Of a DNA stretch of 64,000 nucleotides, positions 1 through 8,618 are shown in pieces. The position numbers were made by a program, and so were the translations under genes. The stretch's first letter is position 1, and every line of letters begins with the position of its first letter. Source of the DNA: Pseudorhodoferax soli (GTDB lineage: Bacteria; Pseudomonadota; Gammaproteobacteria; Burkholderiales; Burkholderiaceae_C); assembly GCF_003337555.1 (NCBI RefSeq), contig NZ_QPJK01000010.1, positions 62,001-126,000 on the forward strand, written 5' to 3'. Below the pieces are notes generated by a model, which did not search any database, was not told the origin of the DNA, and saw only the letters and a program-made list of their open reading frames with translations.

Positions 1-501
1 GGCGTGGACAACATCGGCTCGCTGGTGGAGTGGACGCGCGAGCAGTTCGATCCACGCCTGTCGTGGCAGGACGTGGAATGGATCAAGAAGCGCTGGGGCG
101 GCAAGCTCATCGTCAAGGGCATCCAGGAGCCCGAGGACGCGCGGCTGGCCGTGGCCGCCGGTGCCGACGCCATCGTGGTGTCCAACCACGGCGGGCGCCA
201 GCTCGACGGCGCCTCGTCGTCCATCGCCATGCTGCCGCACATCGTCGAAGCCGTCGGCGCGCAGGTCGAGGTGCACATGGACGGCGGCATCCGCTCGGGC
301 CAGGACGTGCTCAAGGCCATCGCGCTGGGCGCGCGCGGCACCTACATCGGCCGCGCCATGCTGTACGGCCTGGGCGCGCTCGGCGAGCCCGGCGTCGCCA
401 AGGCGCTGGAGATCATCCACACCGAGCTCGACCTGTCGATGGCCTTCTGCGGCCGCACCGACATCCGCGCCGTGGACCGCAGCATCCTGCGGCTCGGTTG
501 A
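1..501 (+). CDS. FMN-dependent alpha-hydroxy-acid oxidase/dehydrogenase, C-terminal part
   Basis: The reading frame is open from the window edge, so only the C-terminal 166 residues are seen. The family oxidises 2-hydroxyacids such as L-lactate, glycolate or mandelate to 2-oxoacids with FMN in a TIM barrel. The segment SNHGGRQLDG (visible residues 61-70) carries the catalytic His and the substrate-binding Arg, and DGGIRSG and GRAMLYGLGA are the phosphate-binding loops for FMN. The usual family length is 350-400 residues, so more than half lies upstream. The stop codon abuts the stop of the convergent argE-like gene. Substrate is not predictable; an LldD-type lactate dehydrogenase is one option. 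Confidence 0.9.
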   Translation, partial: GVDNIGSLVEWTREQFDPRLSWQDVEWIKKRWGGKLIVKGIQEPEDARLAVAAGADAIVVSNHGGRQLDGASSSIAMLPHIVEAVGAQVEVHMDGGIRSGQDVLKAIALGARGTYIGRAMLYGLGALGEPGVAKALEIIHTELDLSMAFCGRTDIRAVDRSILRLG

Positions 502-1674
502 TCAGCGGCAGAGGTGGTCGACGAGGCCGGCCAGCATGCGGTCGCAGGCCTCCAGCTGCGACAGCTCCACGTACTCGTCGGCCTTGTGCGCCACGGTGAT
601 GCTGCCGGGGCCGCAGACCAGCACGGTCGTCTGCTGCCAGCTCTGCTGGAAGAGGCCGCCCTCGCTGCCGTAGTCGACGCGGGTCGTGGGTGTGCCGGCG
701 GGCAACAGCGTGCGCAGCAGGCCGACGGCCGGCGCGTCCTCGGGCGTGGACAGGCTGGGGTAGCTGTTGCGCAGGGTCACCTCGGGCAGCGGCGCATCGG
801 CGTGCTGGGCCTCGCGCTCCACGCGCGCAGCCAGGCGCTGCAGGATGCGCGCGAGGATCTGCGCCGGCTGGTCCTGCGCGACGTGGCGGATCTCGAAGCT
901 GAGTTCGCACGCGCTGGGCACGATGTTCAGCGCGCTGCCGCCCTGGATGGTGCCCACGTGCACGGTGGAATAGGGCACGCCGTAGCCTTCCTCGCGCGGG
1001 CCGGTCTCGGCCAGTTCGCGTTGCACCTCGCGCGCCGAGGCCACGAGGTCGCTGGCCATGTGGATGGCGTTGACGAACTGCGGCGCCAGGCCCGAATGCC
1101 CGGCCTGGCCGCAGCAGACCGCGCGGTAGGCGGCCTTGCCCTTGTGGCCGGTGCCGATGCGCATCAGCGTGGGCTCGCCGACGATGCACAGCGTGGGCGC
1201 GGGCAGCTGGTTCTCGAGCCGGCGCAGCAGGTGCCGCACGCCGACGCAGCCGATCTCCTCGTCGAAGGACAACGCCAGCTGCAGCGGCTGCTTCAGCGGG
1301 CGGCCGGCCGCCGCCACCATGGCCACGACCGCGCAGGCGACGAAGCCCTTCATGTCTGCCGTGCCGCGGCCGTAGATGCGGCCATCCCTGTGCGTGGCCT
1401 CGAAGGGCGGAGAAGTCCAGGGCTGGCCTTCCACGGGCACCACGTCGGTGTGGCCGGACAGCAGCACGCCCGGCACGCCCTCGGGGCCGACCGAGGCGAA
1501 CAGGTTGGTGCGGCGTGGGTCTTCGGGGTCGGGCGCGCGCGTCGAGGCGATGCCGGCCTGGGCCAGGATCTCCTGCACCTTGGCGATGAGCCCGTCGTTC
1601 GGCTGCAGCGACACCGAGGGAAAAGCGATGAGCGTCTGCAGCAGGGCGACGCTGGCGGAGGGCGCAGGGGTCAT
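502..1674 (-). CDS. argE: M20 family deacetylase, acetylornithine deacetylase (ArgE) type
   Basis: A 390-residue zinc-dependent M20 amidohydrolase, most like acetylornithine deacetylase, which releases acetate from N-acetylornithine or related N-acyl amino acids. Visible motifs are SGHTDVVP (His75 and Asp77), GRGTADMKG (metal-bridging Asp near 107), SFDEEIGC (catalytic/metal Glu pair near 139-140) and VGEPT. Length fits the family. The ATG overlaps the TGA of the upstream LysR gene as ATGA, so translation is probably coupled. Its place at the end of a RidA-DUF1028-LysR operon points to a catabolic rather than biosynthetic role, perhaps removal of an N-acyl group from an imported amine. Exact substrate is uncertain. 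Confidence 0.85.
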   Translation of the reverse strand: MTPAPSASVALLQTLIAFPSVSLQPNDGLIAKVQEILAQAGIASTRAPDPEDPRRTNLFASVGPEGVPGVLLSGHTDVVPVEGQPWTSPPFEATHRDGRIYGRGTADMKGFVACAVVAMVAAAGRPLKQPLQLALSFDEEIGCVGVRHLLRRLENQLPAPTLCIVGEPTLMRIGTGHKGKAAYRAVCCGQAGHSGLAPQFVNAIHMASDLVASAREVQRELAETGPREEGYGVPYSTVHVGTIQGGSALNIVPSACELSFEIRHVAQDQPAQILARILQRLAARVEREAQHADAPLPEVTLRNSYPSLSTPEDAPAVGLLRTLLPAGTPTTRVDYGSEGGLFQQSWQQTTVLVCGPGSITVAHKADEYVELSQLEACDRMLAGLVDHLCR

Positions 1675-2654
1675 GGTGGTGTCGCGGGCGGCGCGGTGGG
1701 CGCCACCAGATGGGGGTCGAAGAAGCTGGCCGCGCTCATGCCCGGGATGTACTGGTCGGAGATGTAGGCGCGGCAGCGCTCCATGAAGACCTGGGTGAGC
1801 CGCGACTGCTTCATGGGCTTGTACGTGGCCAGCCCCAGCAGCATGGGGCGGTGCTTGCCGGCCAGGCGCACGCGCACCAGGCGCTTGCCGTCCAGCGCCA
1901 AGTTGGACTTGGGCCGCACGTTGAACAGCGCATAGCCGATGCCGTTGGCCGCCATGGAGCGCACCACCTCTTCCGAGCGCGAGCGCGCCACGATGTTGGG
2001 CGTCACGCCGGCGCTGGCGAACAGCGAGGTGAAGTACTCGCGGCTCATGGGCAGGTCCAGCAGCACGAAGGGCTGGGGCGCCAGTTCCTCGAAGGTGACG
2101 GCCTTTTGCTGCGCCAGCGGATGCAGTTCGCTCACGAGCACGTAGGGTGGCAGCGTGGCCAGGCTCTCGAACGCGATGTCGTCGTCCAGCCGCAGGTCGT
2201 AGGTCAGGGCCAGGTCGATCTCCAGCGCACGCAGCTTGTTCATGAGGACCTCCTGGTCGCCCTCCACCATCTGCATCTCGACCCGCTCGAACGCGCGCGA
2301 GAAGCCGAAGATGACCTCCGGCGCGATCATGGCCGTGAGCGACTGGAAGCTGCCCACGCGCAGCGCGCCCTGCATCACGTCGCCGGAGTCCGAAGCGATC
2401 TCGTACAGGCGCGACGAGCGTTCGAGCACGTCCTGGCACTGGTTCAGCACCAGGGTGCCGATGGCCGTCAGCCCGAGCCCCTTGGAAGGATGGCGCACGA
2501 ACAGCTGCACGTTGAGTTCGCTCTCGATGTGGGCGATGGCCGCGGAGATGGAGGGCGAGGAGATGTGGATCTGCGCGGAGGCGGCAGCGATGCTGCCGTG
2601 CTTGGCCGTCGCGACGAAGTACTCCATCTGGCGCAGGGATACGCGGTTGAGCAT
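1671..2654 (-). CDS. LysR family transcriptional regulator
   Basis: A 327-residue LysR regulator. The N-terminal winged helix-turn-helix runs over about residues 1-65 (LRQMEYFVATAKHGSIAAASAQIHISSPSISAAI), followed by the periplasmic-binding-like effector domain. I chose the ATG at 2654 because the family motif begins a few residues later; a longer in-frame start at 2696 would add a non-conserved tail. Unlike most LysR genes it is not divergent from its neighbours: it sits between DUF1028 (66-nt gap) and ArgE (4-nt overlap), so it may autoregulate the operon. A dyad upstream of the first gene, at 3917-3956, is a possible binding site. Confidence 0.9.
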   Translation of the reverse strand: MLNRVSLRQMEYFVATAKHGSIAAASAQIHISSPSISAAIAHIESELNVQLFVRHPSKGLGLTAIGTLVLNQCQDVLERSSRLYEIASDSGDVMQGALRVGSFQSLTAMIAPEVIFGFSRAFERVEMQMVEGDQEVLMNKLRALEIDLALTYDLRLDDDIAFESLATLPPYVLVSELHPLAQQKAVTFEELAPQPFVLLDLPMSREYFTSLFASAGVTPNIVARSRSEEVVRSMAANGIGYALFNVRPKSNLALDGKRLVRVRLAGKHRPMLLGLATYKPMKQSRLTQVFMERCRAYISDQYIPGMSAASFFDPHLVAPTAPPATPP

Positions 2655-2720
2655 GTCGGTACAGGAAGGCGCGCCGGAGCGGCGCGGAAAAGGCAACGGG
2701 CCAGTGTAGCGACGCGCTTT

Positions 2721-3392
2721 TCAGAGGTCTCCCGGCACGCCGAAGCTGGGTGCGGCGCGCGGGTCCAGCGCGCGTGTGACGTAGGCCTGCAGCTGCGGCT
2801 CGTAGATCTTCCAGGTGGCGTGGAGCGCCTGCACCGGATCGGCCTCGACCCAGTCCAGCCGCAGGTCGACGATGGGCCAGTCCTGCGCGCCGTAGACCAG
2901 CAGGCCGGCCGAATGCACGGGGCCTTCCTCGCCGCCGGCGGCCTGGCCGGCCAGCATGGCCTGCATCAGCCGCTCGGCCAGCGCGCCCTCGGCCTGCTCG
3001 AAGGCCGCCAGCATGGCCGCCGGCACCTGCCGGTCGCGCAGCATGTTGCCGGCGCAGGCCGCGTGCGTGCCGACCACGCTTGCCAGCGTGCCCAGCGCAT
3101 TGGCGCCCGTGAACACCACCGGCGGGTGCTGCGCGTCGATGGCCATCAGCTGGCGGTAGTCGATGAAGGGGCGCTGCTGCAGTTCGGCCACGGCCTGTTC
3201 GGGCGTCCGGCCGGCGGCCATGAGGTCGAGCAGCAGCGGCCCCAGGTCGGGGTCGGTGATGTTCTGGCTGGCGGCGGCGCCCACGCCATTGCGGCCGCGC
3301 ACGCAGCGTGCCGCCACGGCGGGCGAGGACGAGGCCACGGCGGCACCGAACTGGCCGGTGGCGGGGCAGCGCGCGACGATGGAGAAGGTCAT
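2721..3392 (-). CDS. DUF1028 (Ntn-hydrolase-like) protein
   Basis: A 223-residue protein matching the DUF1028 family, recognisable from its start MTFSIVARCPATGQFGAAV, the stretch ARCVRGRNGVGAAASQN and a conserved NMLRD region. The fold resembles N-terminal nucleophile hydrolases, and members often sit beside RidA, M20 peptidases and amino-acid transporters; the biochemical activity is not established. Here it follows the RidA gene by 5 nt, strongly suggesting co-transcription and a shared catabolic pathway for a nitrogenous substrate. Confidence 0.85.
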   Translation of the reverse strand: MTFSIVARCPATGQFGAAVASSSPAVAARCVRGRNGVGAAASQNITDPDLGPLLLDLMAAGRTPEQAVAELQQRPFIDYRQLMAIDAQHPPVVFTGANALGTLASVVGTHAACAGNMLRDRQVPAAMLAAFEQAEGALAERLMQAMLAGQAAGGEEGPVHSAGLLVYGAQDWPIVDLRLDWVEADPVQALHATWKIYEPQLQAYVTRALDPRAAPSFGVPGDL

Positions 3393-3397
3393 GGCGC

Positions 3398-3811
3398 TCA
3401 GTCCGGGATGACGGCGGTGGCGTCGATCTCCACCAGCCATTCGGGGCGCGCCAGGGCCGAGACCACGATGCCGGTGGACACCGGGAACACGCCCTTGAGC
3501 CAGCGGCCGACCACGAGGTAGACGGCCTCGCGGTAGCGCGGATCGATGAGGTAGATGGTGATCTTGCAGATGTCCTGCAGCTCGCCGCCGGCCTCCTTGA
3601 GCAGCATGGCGATGTTGGCCATGGCCTGCTCGGCCTGCCCGGCCACATCGCCGATGCACACGCTCTCCGAGGTGTCCAGGTTCTGGCCGATCTGCCCGCG
3701 CAGGAACACCGTGCTGCCCCGCGCCACGACGGCCTGGCACAGGTCGTTGTCCAGCTTCTGTTCCGGGTAGGTGAGCTTGGTGTTGAAGGGGCGGATGCGG
3801 GTGTGCTTCAT
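3398..3811 (-). CDS. RidA/YjgF family enamine/imine deaminase-like protein
   Basis: A 137-residue RidA-family protein. RidA homologues hydrolyse reactive 2-aminoacrylate-type enamines or imines, or serve as deaminases in dedicated pathways. Visible family features are the FLRGQIG segment, the DVAGQAEQAMANIAMLLKEAGG helix region and the C-terminal WLVEIDATAVI, which contains the usual Glu. The typical substrate-binding Arg appears in IDPRYREAV. The ATG at 3811 (MKHTRIRPFN) fits family length; longer in-frame starts would add an unconserved leader. It is the first gene of the leftward operon RidA-DUF1028-LysR-ArgE. Confidence 0.88.
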   Translation of the reverse strand: MKHTRIRPFNTKLTYPEQKLDNDLCQAVVARGSTVFLRGQIGQNLDTSESVCIGDVAGQAEQAMANIAMLLKEAGGELQDICKITIYLIDPRYREAVYLVVGRWLKGVFPVSTGIVVSALARPEWLVEIDATAVIPD

Positions 3812-3916
3812 GGTCGGCTGCGCTCTGGTGGCGAAGGACGCCGGTGGCGTCGGGAACGGCATGGTCATGCCTGCCCGCCATCGGCGCCATTTGTTTTTTC
3901 CGGGCGACCGTTTAGG

Positions 3917-3956
3917 AATTTCCGAGCGGCATCCCGCGCCGGCCCCTCGGAAAATT
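3917..3956. promoter_or_regulatory. Imperfect inverted repeat between divergent RidA and ABC operons
   Basis: The arms AATTTCCGAG (3917-3926) and CTCGGAAAATT (3946-3956) are complementary except for one extra A. They lie in the 286-nt divergent region between the RidA gene and the ABC binding-protein gene. A dyad of this size could bind the LysR protein of the RidA operon. This is inference; no other site in the gap stood out. Confidence 0.35.
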
Positions 3957-4097
3957 TGAGGCACCTCTACGTAAAAGGCGACTTGGCCGCACGGGCCGGC
4001 GTTCCCATGATCCGGTCCGTGATGCGGGGTGCCGCCACCGGCGCCCGGGCATGTTCGATACCGGCAGATGTTCAACTTTCTCGATCGAGGTCAATCA

Positions 4098-5126
4098 ATG
4101 ATTCGCAAGCTTCTGACACTGTGCGCGCTCTCGGCCACGCTGGGCGGCACCACGGCCTGGGCACAGGACAACGCGCTCGTGGTGAGCACCTGGGGCGGCA
4201 GCTTCCGTGACCTCATCGACGAGAACATCGGCAAGGAGTTCACCAAGCAGACCGGCGTGCCCGTGAAGTACGTGACGGGCGGCACCATCGACCGCCTGAA
4301 CAAGGCCAAGCTGGCCACCAAGCCCGAGAGCGACATCACCTTCACGACCTCGCACGTGGGCTGGCTCTATGTGAGCGGCAACCTGTTCGAGCAGCTCGAC
4401 ACGGCCAAGATCCCGAACTACACGCACCTGGTCGACCGCGCCAAGATCAGCCCGTTCCACATCGGCAGCTGGGCCTACGTCTACTCCATCGGCTACCGCC
4501 CGGACTTGGTGCCCGCGAGCATCAAGCTGGAAAGCTGGAACGACCTGTGGAACCCGGCCCTCAAGGGCAAGATCAGCGCGCCCGACTTCGACCCCAGCCA
4601 CATCATCGCGGTGTCGGCCATGCTGTCGGGCGGCGATGCCGCGAGCTGGGAGAAGGGCCAGGACAAGCTCAAGGCGCTCAAGCCCAACTTCAAGGCGTTC
4701 TACACCAACGATGCCAACGCCCAGCAACTGATCGCCACCGGAGAGACGCCCGTCGAGGTGATCCTGTCGATGAACGCGTACCACATGGCCAGCCAGGGCG
4801 TGCCGATCAAGGTGGTGATGCCCAAGGAAGGCGCCGTGCTGGGCGTGGACACCATGGCCATCATGAAGGGCACGACCCGGGCCGACCTGGCCTACAAGTT
4901 CCTGAACATCGCGCTGTCGGCCGACGTGCAGTCGAAGATCGTCGCGTCGAAGAAGGCCAGCCCGGTCGTCGGCAATGCCAAGGTGTCGGCCGAGGACGCC
5001 AAGCTGCCCGGCGTCTTCACGACCAAGGAACAGTGGGACACGCAGGCCATCGTGATCGACAACAAGCTGCGCGCCGAGAAGACCGCCGAATGGCGCAAGT
5101 GGTTCACTGAAAACATCATGAACTGA
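4098..5126 (+). CDS. ABC transporter substrate-binding protein, polyamine (PotD) type
   Basis: A 342-residue periplasmic binding protein. The first 22 residues (MIRKLLTLCALSATLGGTTAWA, cut before Q) form a Sec signal peptide. The mature start NALVVSTWGGSFRDLI is typical of family 1/PotD-like proteins for polyamines, opines or related organic cations and acids. The ATG at 4098 has a GAGG ribosome site about 7 nt upstream. It is followed by two PotB/PotC-like permeases in the same direction, but no ATPase gene follows. Ligand cannot be read from sequence; the neighbouring racemase-like and ACC-deaminase genes suggest a small nitrogenous compound or dicarboxylate. Confidence 0.9.
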   Translation: MIRKLLTLCALSATLGGTTAWAQDNALVVSTWGGSFRDLIDENIGKEFTKQTGVPVKYVTGGTIDRLNKAKLATKPESDITFTTSHVGWLYVSGNLFEQLDTAKIPNYTHLVDRAKISPFHIGSWAYVYSIGYRPDLVPASIKLESWNDLWNPALKGKISAPDFDPSHIIAVSAMLSGGDAASWEKGQDKLKALKPNFKAFYTNDANAQQLIATGETPVEVILSMNAYHMASQGVPIKVVMPKEGAVLGVDTMAIMKGTTRADLAYKFLNIALSADVQSKIVASKKASPVVGNAKVSAEDAKLPGVFTTKEQWDTQAIVIDNKLRAEKTAEWRKWFTENIMN

Positions 5127-5224
5127 TCCCGCCACGGGACCGTGCGGCGGGGAGACGGGCGCGGGCGCAAGGCCGGGCCGTCTCCCGCGCCAATGGAGCT
5201 TCTGGAATCTTGAGAAGGGCAGGA

Positions 5225-6073
5225 ATGCGTTCCGATCTACGGGCCTGGCTGGTGTCTCCGGCCGTCATTGTTGCGGCGGGCATTGCGGTGTCGCTGTTCG
5301 CCGTGCTGCAGTTCAGCTTCCGCGCCTTCGTGCCGGGCTCGCTGGACGTGGGCGGCTTCACGCTGGAGAACTTCAGCGGGCTGACCAAGTCGATCTACCT
5401 CAGCGCGTTCGCCAACACCTTGCTGCTGAGCGTGGAGACGACGGTGTTCTCGCTGCTGGTGGCCTACCCGCTGGCCTATGCGCTGGTGCGCGTGCGCCAC
5501 CGCGCGCTCAAGTCCTTCATCCTGGTGGTGTCCATCACGCCGCTGTTCCTGGGCGAGATCGTGCGCACCTACTCCTGGATCGCGGTGCTGGGCAGCAACG
5601 GCTTCATCAACGGCCTGCTGCGCCGGCTCGGCGTGATCGAGTGGCCGCTGGAACTCATGTTCACGCACCTGGGCGTGCTGGTGGCGCTGGTGCACGTGAC
5701 CATCCCGGTGGTGGTGCTGATGCTGGCCACGGCCATCTCGCACATCGACCGCGACTACGAGAAGGCCGCGCAAAGCCTGGGCGCCGGCCCGGTCAAGACC
5801 TTCGTCACCGTGACGCTGCCGCTGTCCATGCCCGGCATCCTGGCCAGCATCACCACCGCGTTCGCCTGGACCTTCAGCGCCTTCGCCACGCCCCAGATGA
5901 TCGGCGGTGGCCGCGTGCCCACCGTGTCCACGCTGGTCTACCAGCTGGGTTTCTCGTCCATGAATTTCCCGCTGGCCGCCAGCCTGAGCGTGGTCGGCCT
6001 GCTGCTGACCGCGGCCGCGCGGCTGGCGCTGGCCCAGCTGACCAGGCGCCTGAAGGCCATCGGCGGGCACTGA
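5225..6073 (+). CDS. ABC transporter permease, PotB type
   Basis: A 282-residue inner-membrane permease with about six hydrophobic helices and the EAA-type cytoplasmic loop (DYEKAAQSLGAGPVKTFVTVTLPLSMPGI) that docks to the ATPase. The family imports polyamines and similar solutes. The ATG at 5225 has AAGGG at good spacing; a TTG at 5210 is also in frame but has no better ribosome site. It ends 4 nt before the next permease, so the two are co-translated. Because this cluster has no ATPase gene, the loop must dock to an ATPase encoded elsewhere. Confidence 0.92.
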   Translation: MRSDLRAWLVSPAVIVAAGIAVSLFAVLQFSFRAFVPGSLDVGGFTLENFSGLTKSIYLSAFANTLLLSVETTVFSLLVAYPLAYALVRVRHRALKSFILVVSITPLFLGEIVRTYSWIAVLGSNGFINGLLRRLGVIEWPLELMFTHLGVLVALVHVTIPVVVLMLATAISHIDRDYEKAAQSLGAGPVKTFVTVTLPLSMPGILASITTAFAWTFSAFATPQMIGGGRVPTVSTLVYQLGFSSMNFPLAASLSVVGLLLTAAARLALAQLTRRLKAIGGH

Positions 6074-6077
6074 CACC

Positions 6078-6899
6078 ATGAAGATCCAGAGCGCCCTGCC
6101 CTTGCCGCTGCGCATCGCCGGCCCCGTGCTGATCGCCATCCTGCTGGCCTTCGTGCTGCTGCCGGTGGTGGTGGTCACCATCGCGGCCTTCAACGAGAAG
6201 GCCATCCTCACGTTTCCGCCCGAGTCGTACTCGCTCAAGTGGTTCGCGCGGGTGTTCAGCTACCCGGATTTCCAGCACGGCTTCCGCGCCAGCCTGGTCA
6301 TCACCGGCTGGTCGTCGTCGCTGGCTCTGGTGATCGGCACCTGCCTGTCGATTGCCGTGAAGCGGCTGGAGTTCAAGGGCAAGCAGACCCTGCTGGCCAT
6401 CCTGCATTCGCCGCTGGTGGTGCCGCACTTCACACTGGGGCTGGGGCTGTTGATCCTGGTGTCGCAGGCCTCGGTGCAGCGCGGCTACGGCATCGCCATC
6501 CTGTGCCATGTGATGCTGGTGCTGCCCTTCGTGATGCGCAGCGTGTACGTGTCGATGGAGAACCTGGACGAGCGCCTGGAGCAGGCCGCGGCCAGCCTGG
6601 GCGCCTCGCCACGCAAGGTGCTGCTGACCGTGACGGTGCCGCTGCTGGCGCCCGGGCTGTTCGGCGGCTGGCTGTTCGCGGCCATCATGTCGTTCAGCGA
6701 GTTCACGGCCTCGCTGTTCGTTACCACGCAGGACACGCAGACGCTGCCAGTCGCCATGTACAACTACGTGCGCGAGTTCGCCGACCCGACGCTGGCCGCG
6801 CTCTCGGTGGTCTACATCGCGGTGACGGCCAGCGTGCTGGCCTTCGCCAACTACTTCCTGGGGCTGGGCAAGATCCTCAACATCGAGGGCGAGCACTGA
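6078..6899 (+). CDS. ABC transporter permease, PotC type
   Basis: A 273-residue permease and partner of the preceding gene. It has about six transmembrane helices, the PPESYSLKWFARVF segment typical of PotC-like subunits, and an EAA loop (LEQAAASLGASPRKVLLTVTVPLLAPGL). The two permeases would form a heterodimeric channel for the substrate delivered by the binding protein at 4098-5126. A short gap of 87 nt separates it from the isomerase-like gene, so the operon may continue. Confidence 0.92.
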   Translation: MKIQSALPLPLRIAGPVLIAILLAFVLLPVVVVTIAAFNEKAILTFPPESYSLKWFARVFSYPDFQHGFRASLVITGWSSSLALVIGTCLSIAVKRLEFKGKQTLLAILHSPLVVPHFTLGLGLLILVSQASVQRGYGIAILCHVMLVLPFVMRSVYVSMENLDERLEQAAASLGASPRKVLLTVTVPLLAPGLFGGWLFAAIMSFSEFTASLFVTTQDTQTLPVAMYNYVREFADPTLAALSVVYIAVTASVLAFANYFLGLGKILNIEGEH

Positions 6900-6986
6900 G
6901 CCGCGAACACGGAGCCGCCCACGCTGCCGGCGCCGTCCATGCGCACCCGTCCAACCCATCCCACAGCCCCCGACCTTCCGCAACCC

Positions 6987-7781
6987 ATGCACCCCGACGC
7001 CCTTCCCCCACCGGTCTTTCGCTACGACGGCTCAGGCCACCTCTGCAAGCTCGGCCTGATCTACATCGCCTCCAGCATCGTGATGGATGCCGAGTGGTCG
7101 GCGATGGCCGCGCCCGGCGTCTCCGTGCACACCACGCGCATCAAGCTGCCCAAGGTGACGGTGGAAGGCATCGAGGAGATGATGAATTCCCCCGAGCTGG
7201 CCCAGGCCGCCCGGCTGGTGGGCTCCGCACCGATCGACCTGATGTGCTTTGGCGGCACCAGCGCGTCGTTCCTGCATGGCACGGCCTACGACCACGCGCT
7301 CATCGCGAAGATGCAGCAGTGGGTGCCGGGCGTGCGCGTCAACACCGCCTCCACCGCGACGCTGGCGGCGCTCAAAGAGGTGCGGGCAGGCAAGGTGGCC
7401 CTGGCTTCGCCCTACGTGGATGCCGTGCATGCCAAGGCGATCCGCTTCCTGGAAGAGAACGGCCACCAGGTCGTGCAGCACGCCAACCTGCGCATCGACG
7501 AAGACCGCGCGCTGGCGGAGGTGCCGCTCGAGAAGGTCTACGACCTGGTCCGCTCGGTGGACCACCCCGAGGCCAGCGCGATCTTCATCAGCTGCACCAA
7601 CTTCCGCTCGGTCGGCGCCATCGAGGCACTCGAGCAGGCGTTGGGCAAGCCGGTCATCTCGGCCGTGCAGGCCTCATTCTGGCACTGCCTGGAGACCTTG
7701 CAGGTTGCCGGCGCGCGCCCCGGCTATGGCCAGCTGTTCGCCAAGCGCCTGGCCCGGGCAGCTGACAGCACCGGCCGGTGA
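6987..7781 (+). CDS. Asp/Glu racemase superfamily enzyme, maleate cis-trans isomerase / arylmalonate decarboxylase-like
   Basis: A 264-residue member of the aspartate/glutamate racemase superfamily, closest by eye to maleate isomerases and arylmalonate decarboxylases. Both catalytic cysteines are present: one in LMCFGGTSASF and one in FISCTNFRSVGAIEALE. Such enzymes isomerise maleate to fumarate or act on related carbanion intermediates in the cytoplasm. I chose the ATG at 6987 over 6939 because the earlier stretch is proline-rich and unlike the family. Its position between an ABC importer and a second binding protein suggests it processes the imported acid. Confidence 0.75.
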   Translation: MHPDALPPPVFRYDGSGHLCKLGLIYIASSIVMDAEWSAMAAPGVSVHTTRIKLPKVTVEGIEEMMNSPELAQAARLVGSAPIDLMCFGGTSASFLHGTAYDHALIAKMQQWVPGVRVNTASTATLAALKEVRAGKVALASPYVDAVHAKAIRFLEENGHQVVQHANLRIDEDRALAEVPLEKVYDLVRSVDHPEASAIFISCTNFRSVGAIEALEQALGKPVISAVQASFWHCLETLQVAGARPGYGQLFAKRLARAADSTGR

Positions 7782-7822
7782 AGCCTGCACCCTTCGTTTT
7801 CCAACCCTACCGGAGTTCCGCC

Positions 7823-8608
7823 ATGCCCTTTCTTCGCCGCACCATCGTCTGCGCCGCGTGCGTCCTGACCAGCATGGGCGCCATCGCCCAGAACGCACTG
7901 GACGACATCGTGAAGGCCGGGGTGATCCGCGTCGGGGTGCCGACCGACTACCCGCCCTATGGTTTCGTGGGCATCGACATGAAGCCCCAGGGCCTGGACG
8001 TGGACATGGCCAACCACGTCGCCGCCAAGCTGGGTGTGCGTGCGGAGCTGGTGCCGGTGACCAGCACCAACCGCGTGCCCTACCTGCAGACCCGCAAGGT
8101 CGACATCGTCGTGTCCACGCTGGCGCGCAATGCAGAGCGTGAGAAGGTCGTGGACTTCACCACAGCGGCGTACTCGCCATTCATCAGCGGCATCTACGCG
8201 CCCAAGTCCGTCACGATCAAGAGTTTTGCCGATCTCGACGGCAAGTCGGTGGGCGTGACGCGCGGCACGATCGAAGACCAGGAACTGACCAAGGTGGCGC
8301 CCAAGGGCACCAACCTGATGCGCTTCGAAGACCACGCGGCGACCATCGCGGCACTGGGTTCCGGCCAGGTGCCGGCCGTGGGCAGCAGCCAGCCCGCGGT
8401 GTCCAGGCTGATGCAGACGCAGCCGCAGCTCGGTCTCGAATACAAGCTCATGCTGAGCCAGAGCCCGAACTTCATCGGGATCCCGAAGGGCGAGGACAAG
8501 CTGCGGGTGAAGATCAACGACATCGTGACCGAGGCGCGCAAGTCCGGCGAAGCGGACCGCCTCTCCAACAAGTGGCTCGGCCGCCCGACGGGAGACATTC
8601 CGCTCTGA
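7823..8608 (+). CDS. ABC transporter substrate-binding protein, family 3 (amino-acid type)
   Basis: A 261-residue periplasmic binding protein of the polar amino-acid type. The signal peptide covers about the first 22 residues (MPFLRRTIVCAACVLTSMGAIA). The mature protein opens with the family signature LDDIVKAGVIRVGVPTDYPPYGF and contains the GLDVDMANHVAAKLGV ligand-pocket region. CGGAG lies about 7 nt before the chosen ATG. No permease or ATPase partner is adjacent; it either serves the transporter upstream or a separate locus. The in-frame ATG at 7778 would hide the signal peptide behind 15 extra residues and is less likely. Confidence 0.9.
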   Translation: MPFLRRTIVCAACVLTSMGAIAQNALDDIVKAGVIRVGVPTDYPPYGFVGIDMKPQGLDVDMANHVAAKLGVRAELVPVTSTNRVPYLQTRKVDIVVSTLARNAEREKVVDFTTAAYSPFISGIYAPKSVTIKSFADLDGKSVGVTRGTIEDQELTKVAPKGTNLMRFEDHAATIAALGSGQVPAVGSSQPAVSRLMQTQPQLGLEYKLMLSQSPNFIGIPKGEDKLRVKINDIVTEARKSGEADRLSNKWLGRPTGDIPL

Positions 8609-8618
8609 ACGGGGCCGC

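Noticed and set aside
502-3648. A 1,048-codon minus-strand frame spanning several genes
   Set aside because: Only its last 390 codons are real (ArgE type). The rest runs out of frame through LysR and DUF1028, whose own frames are conserved.
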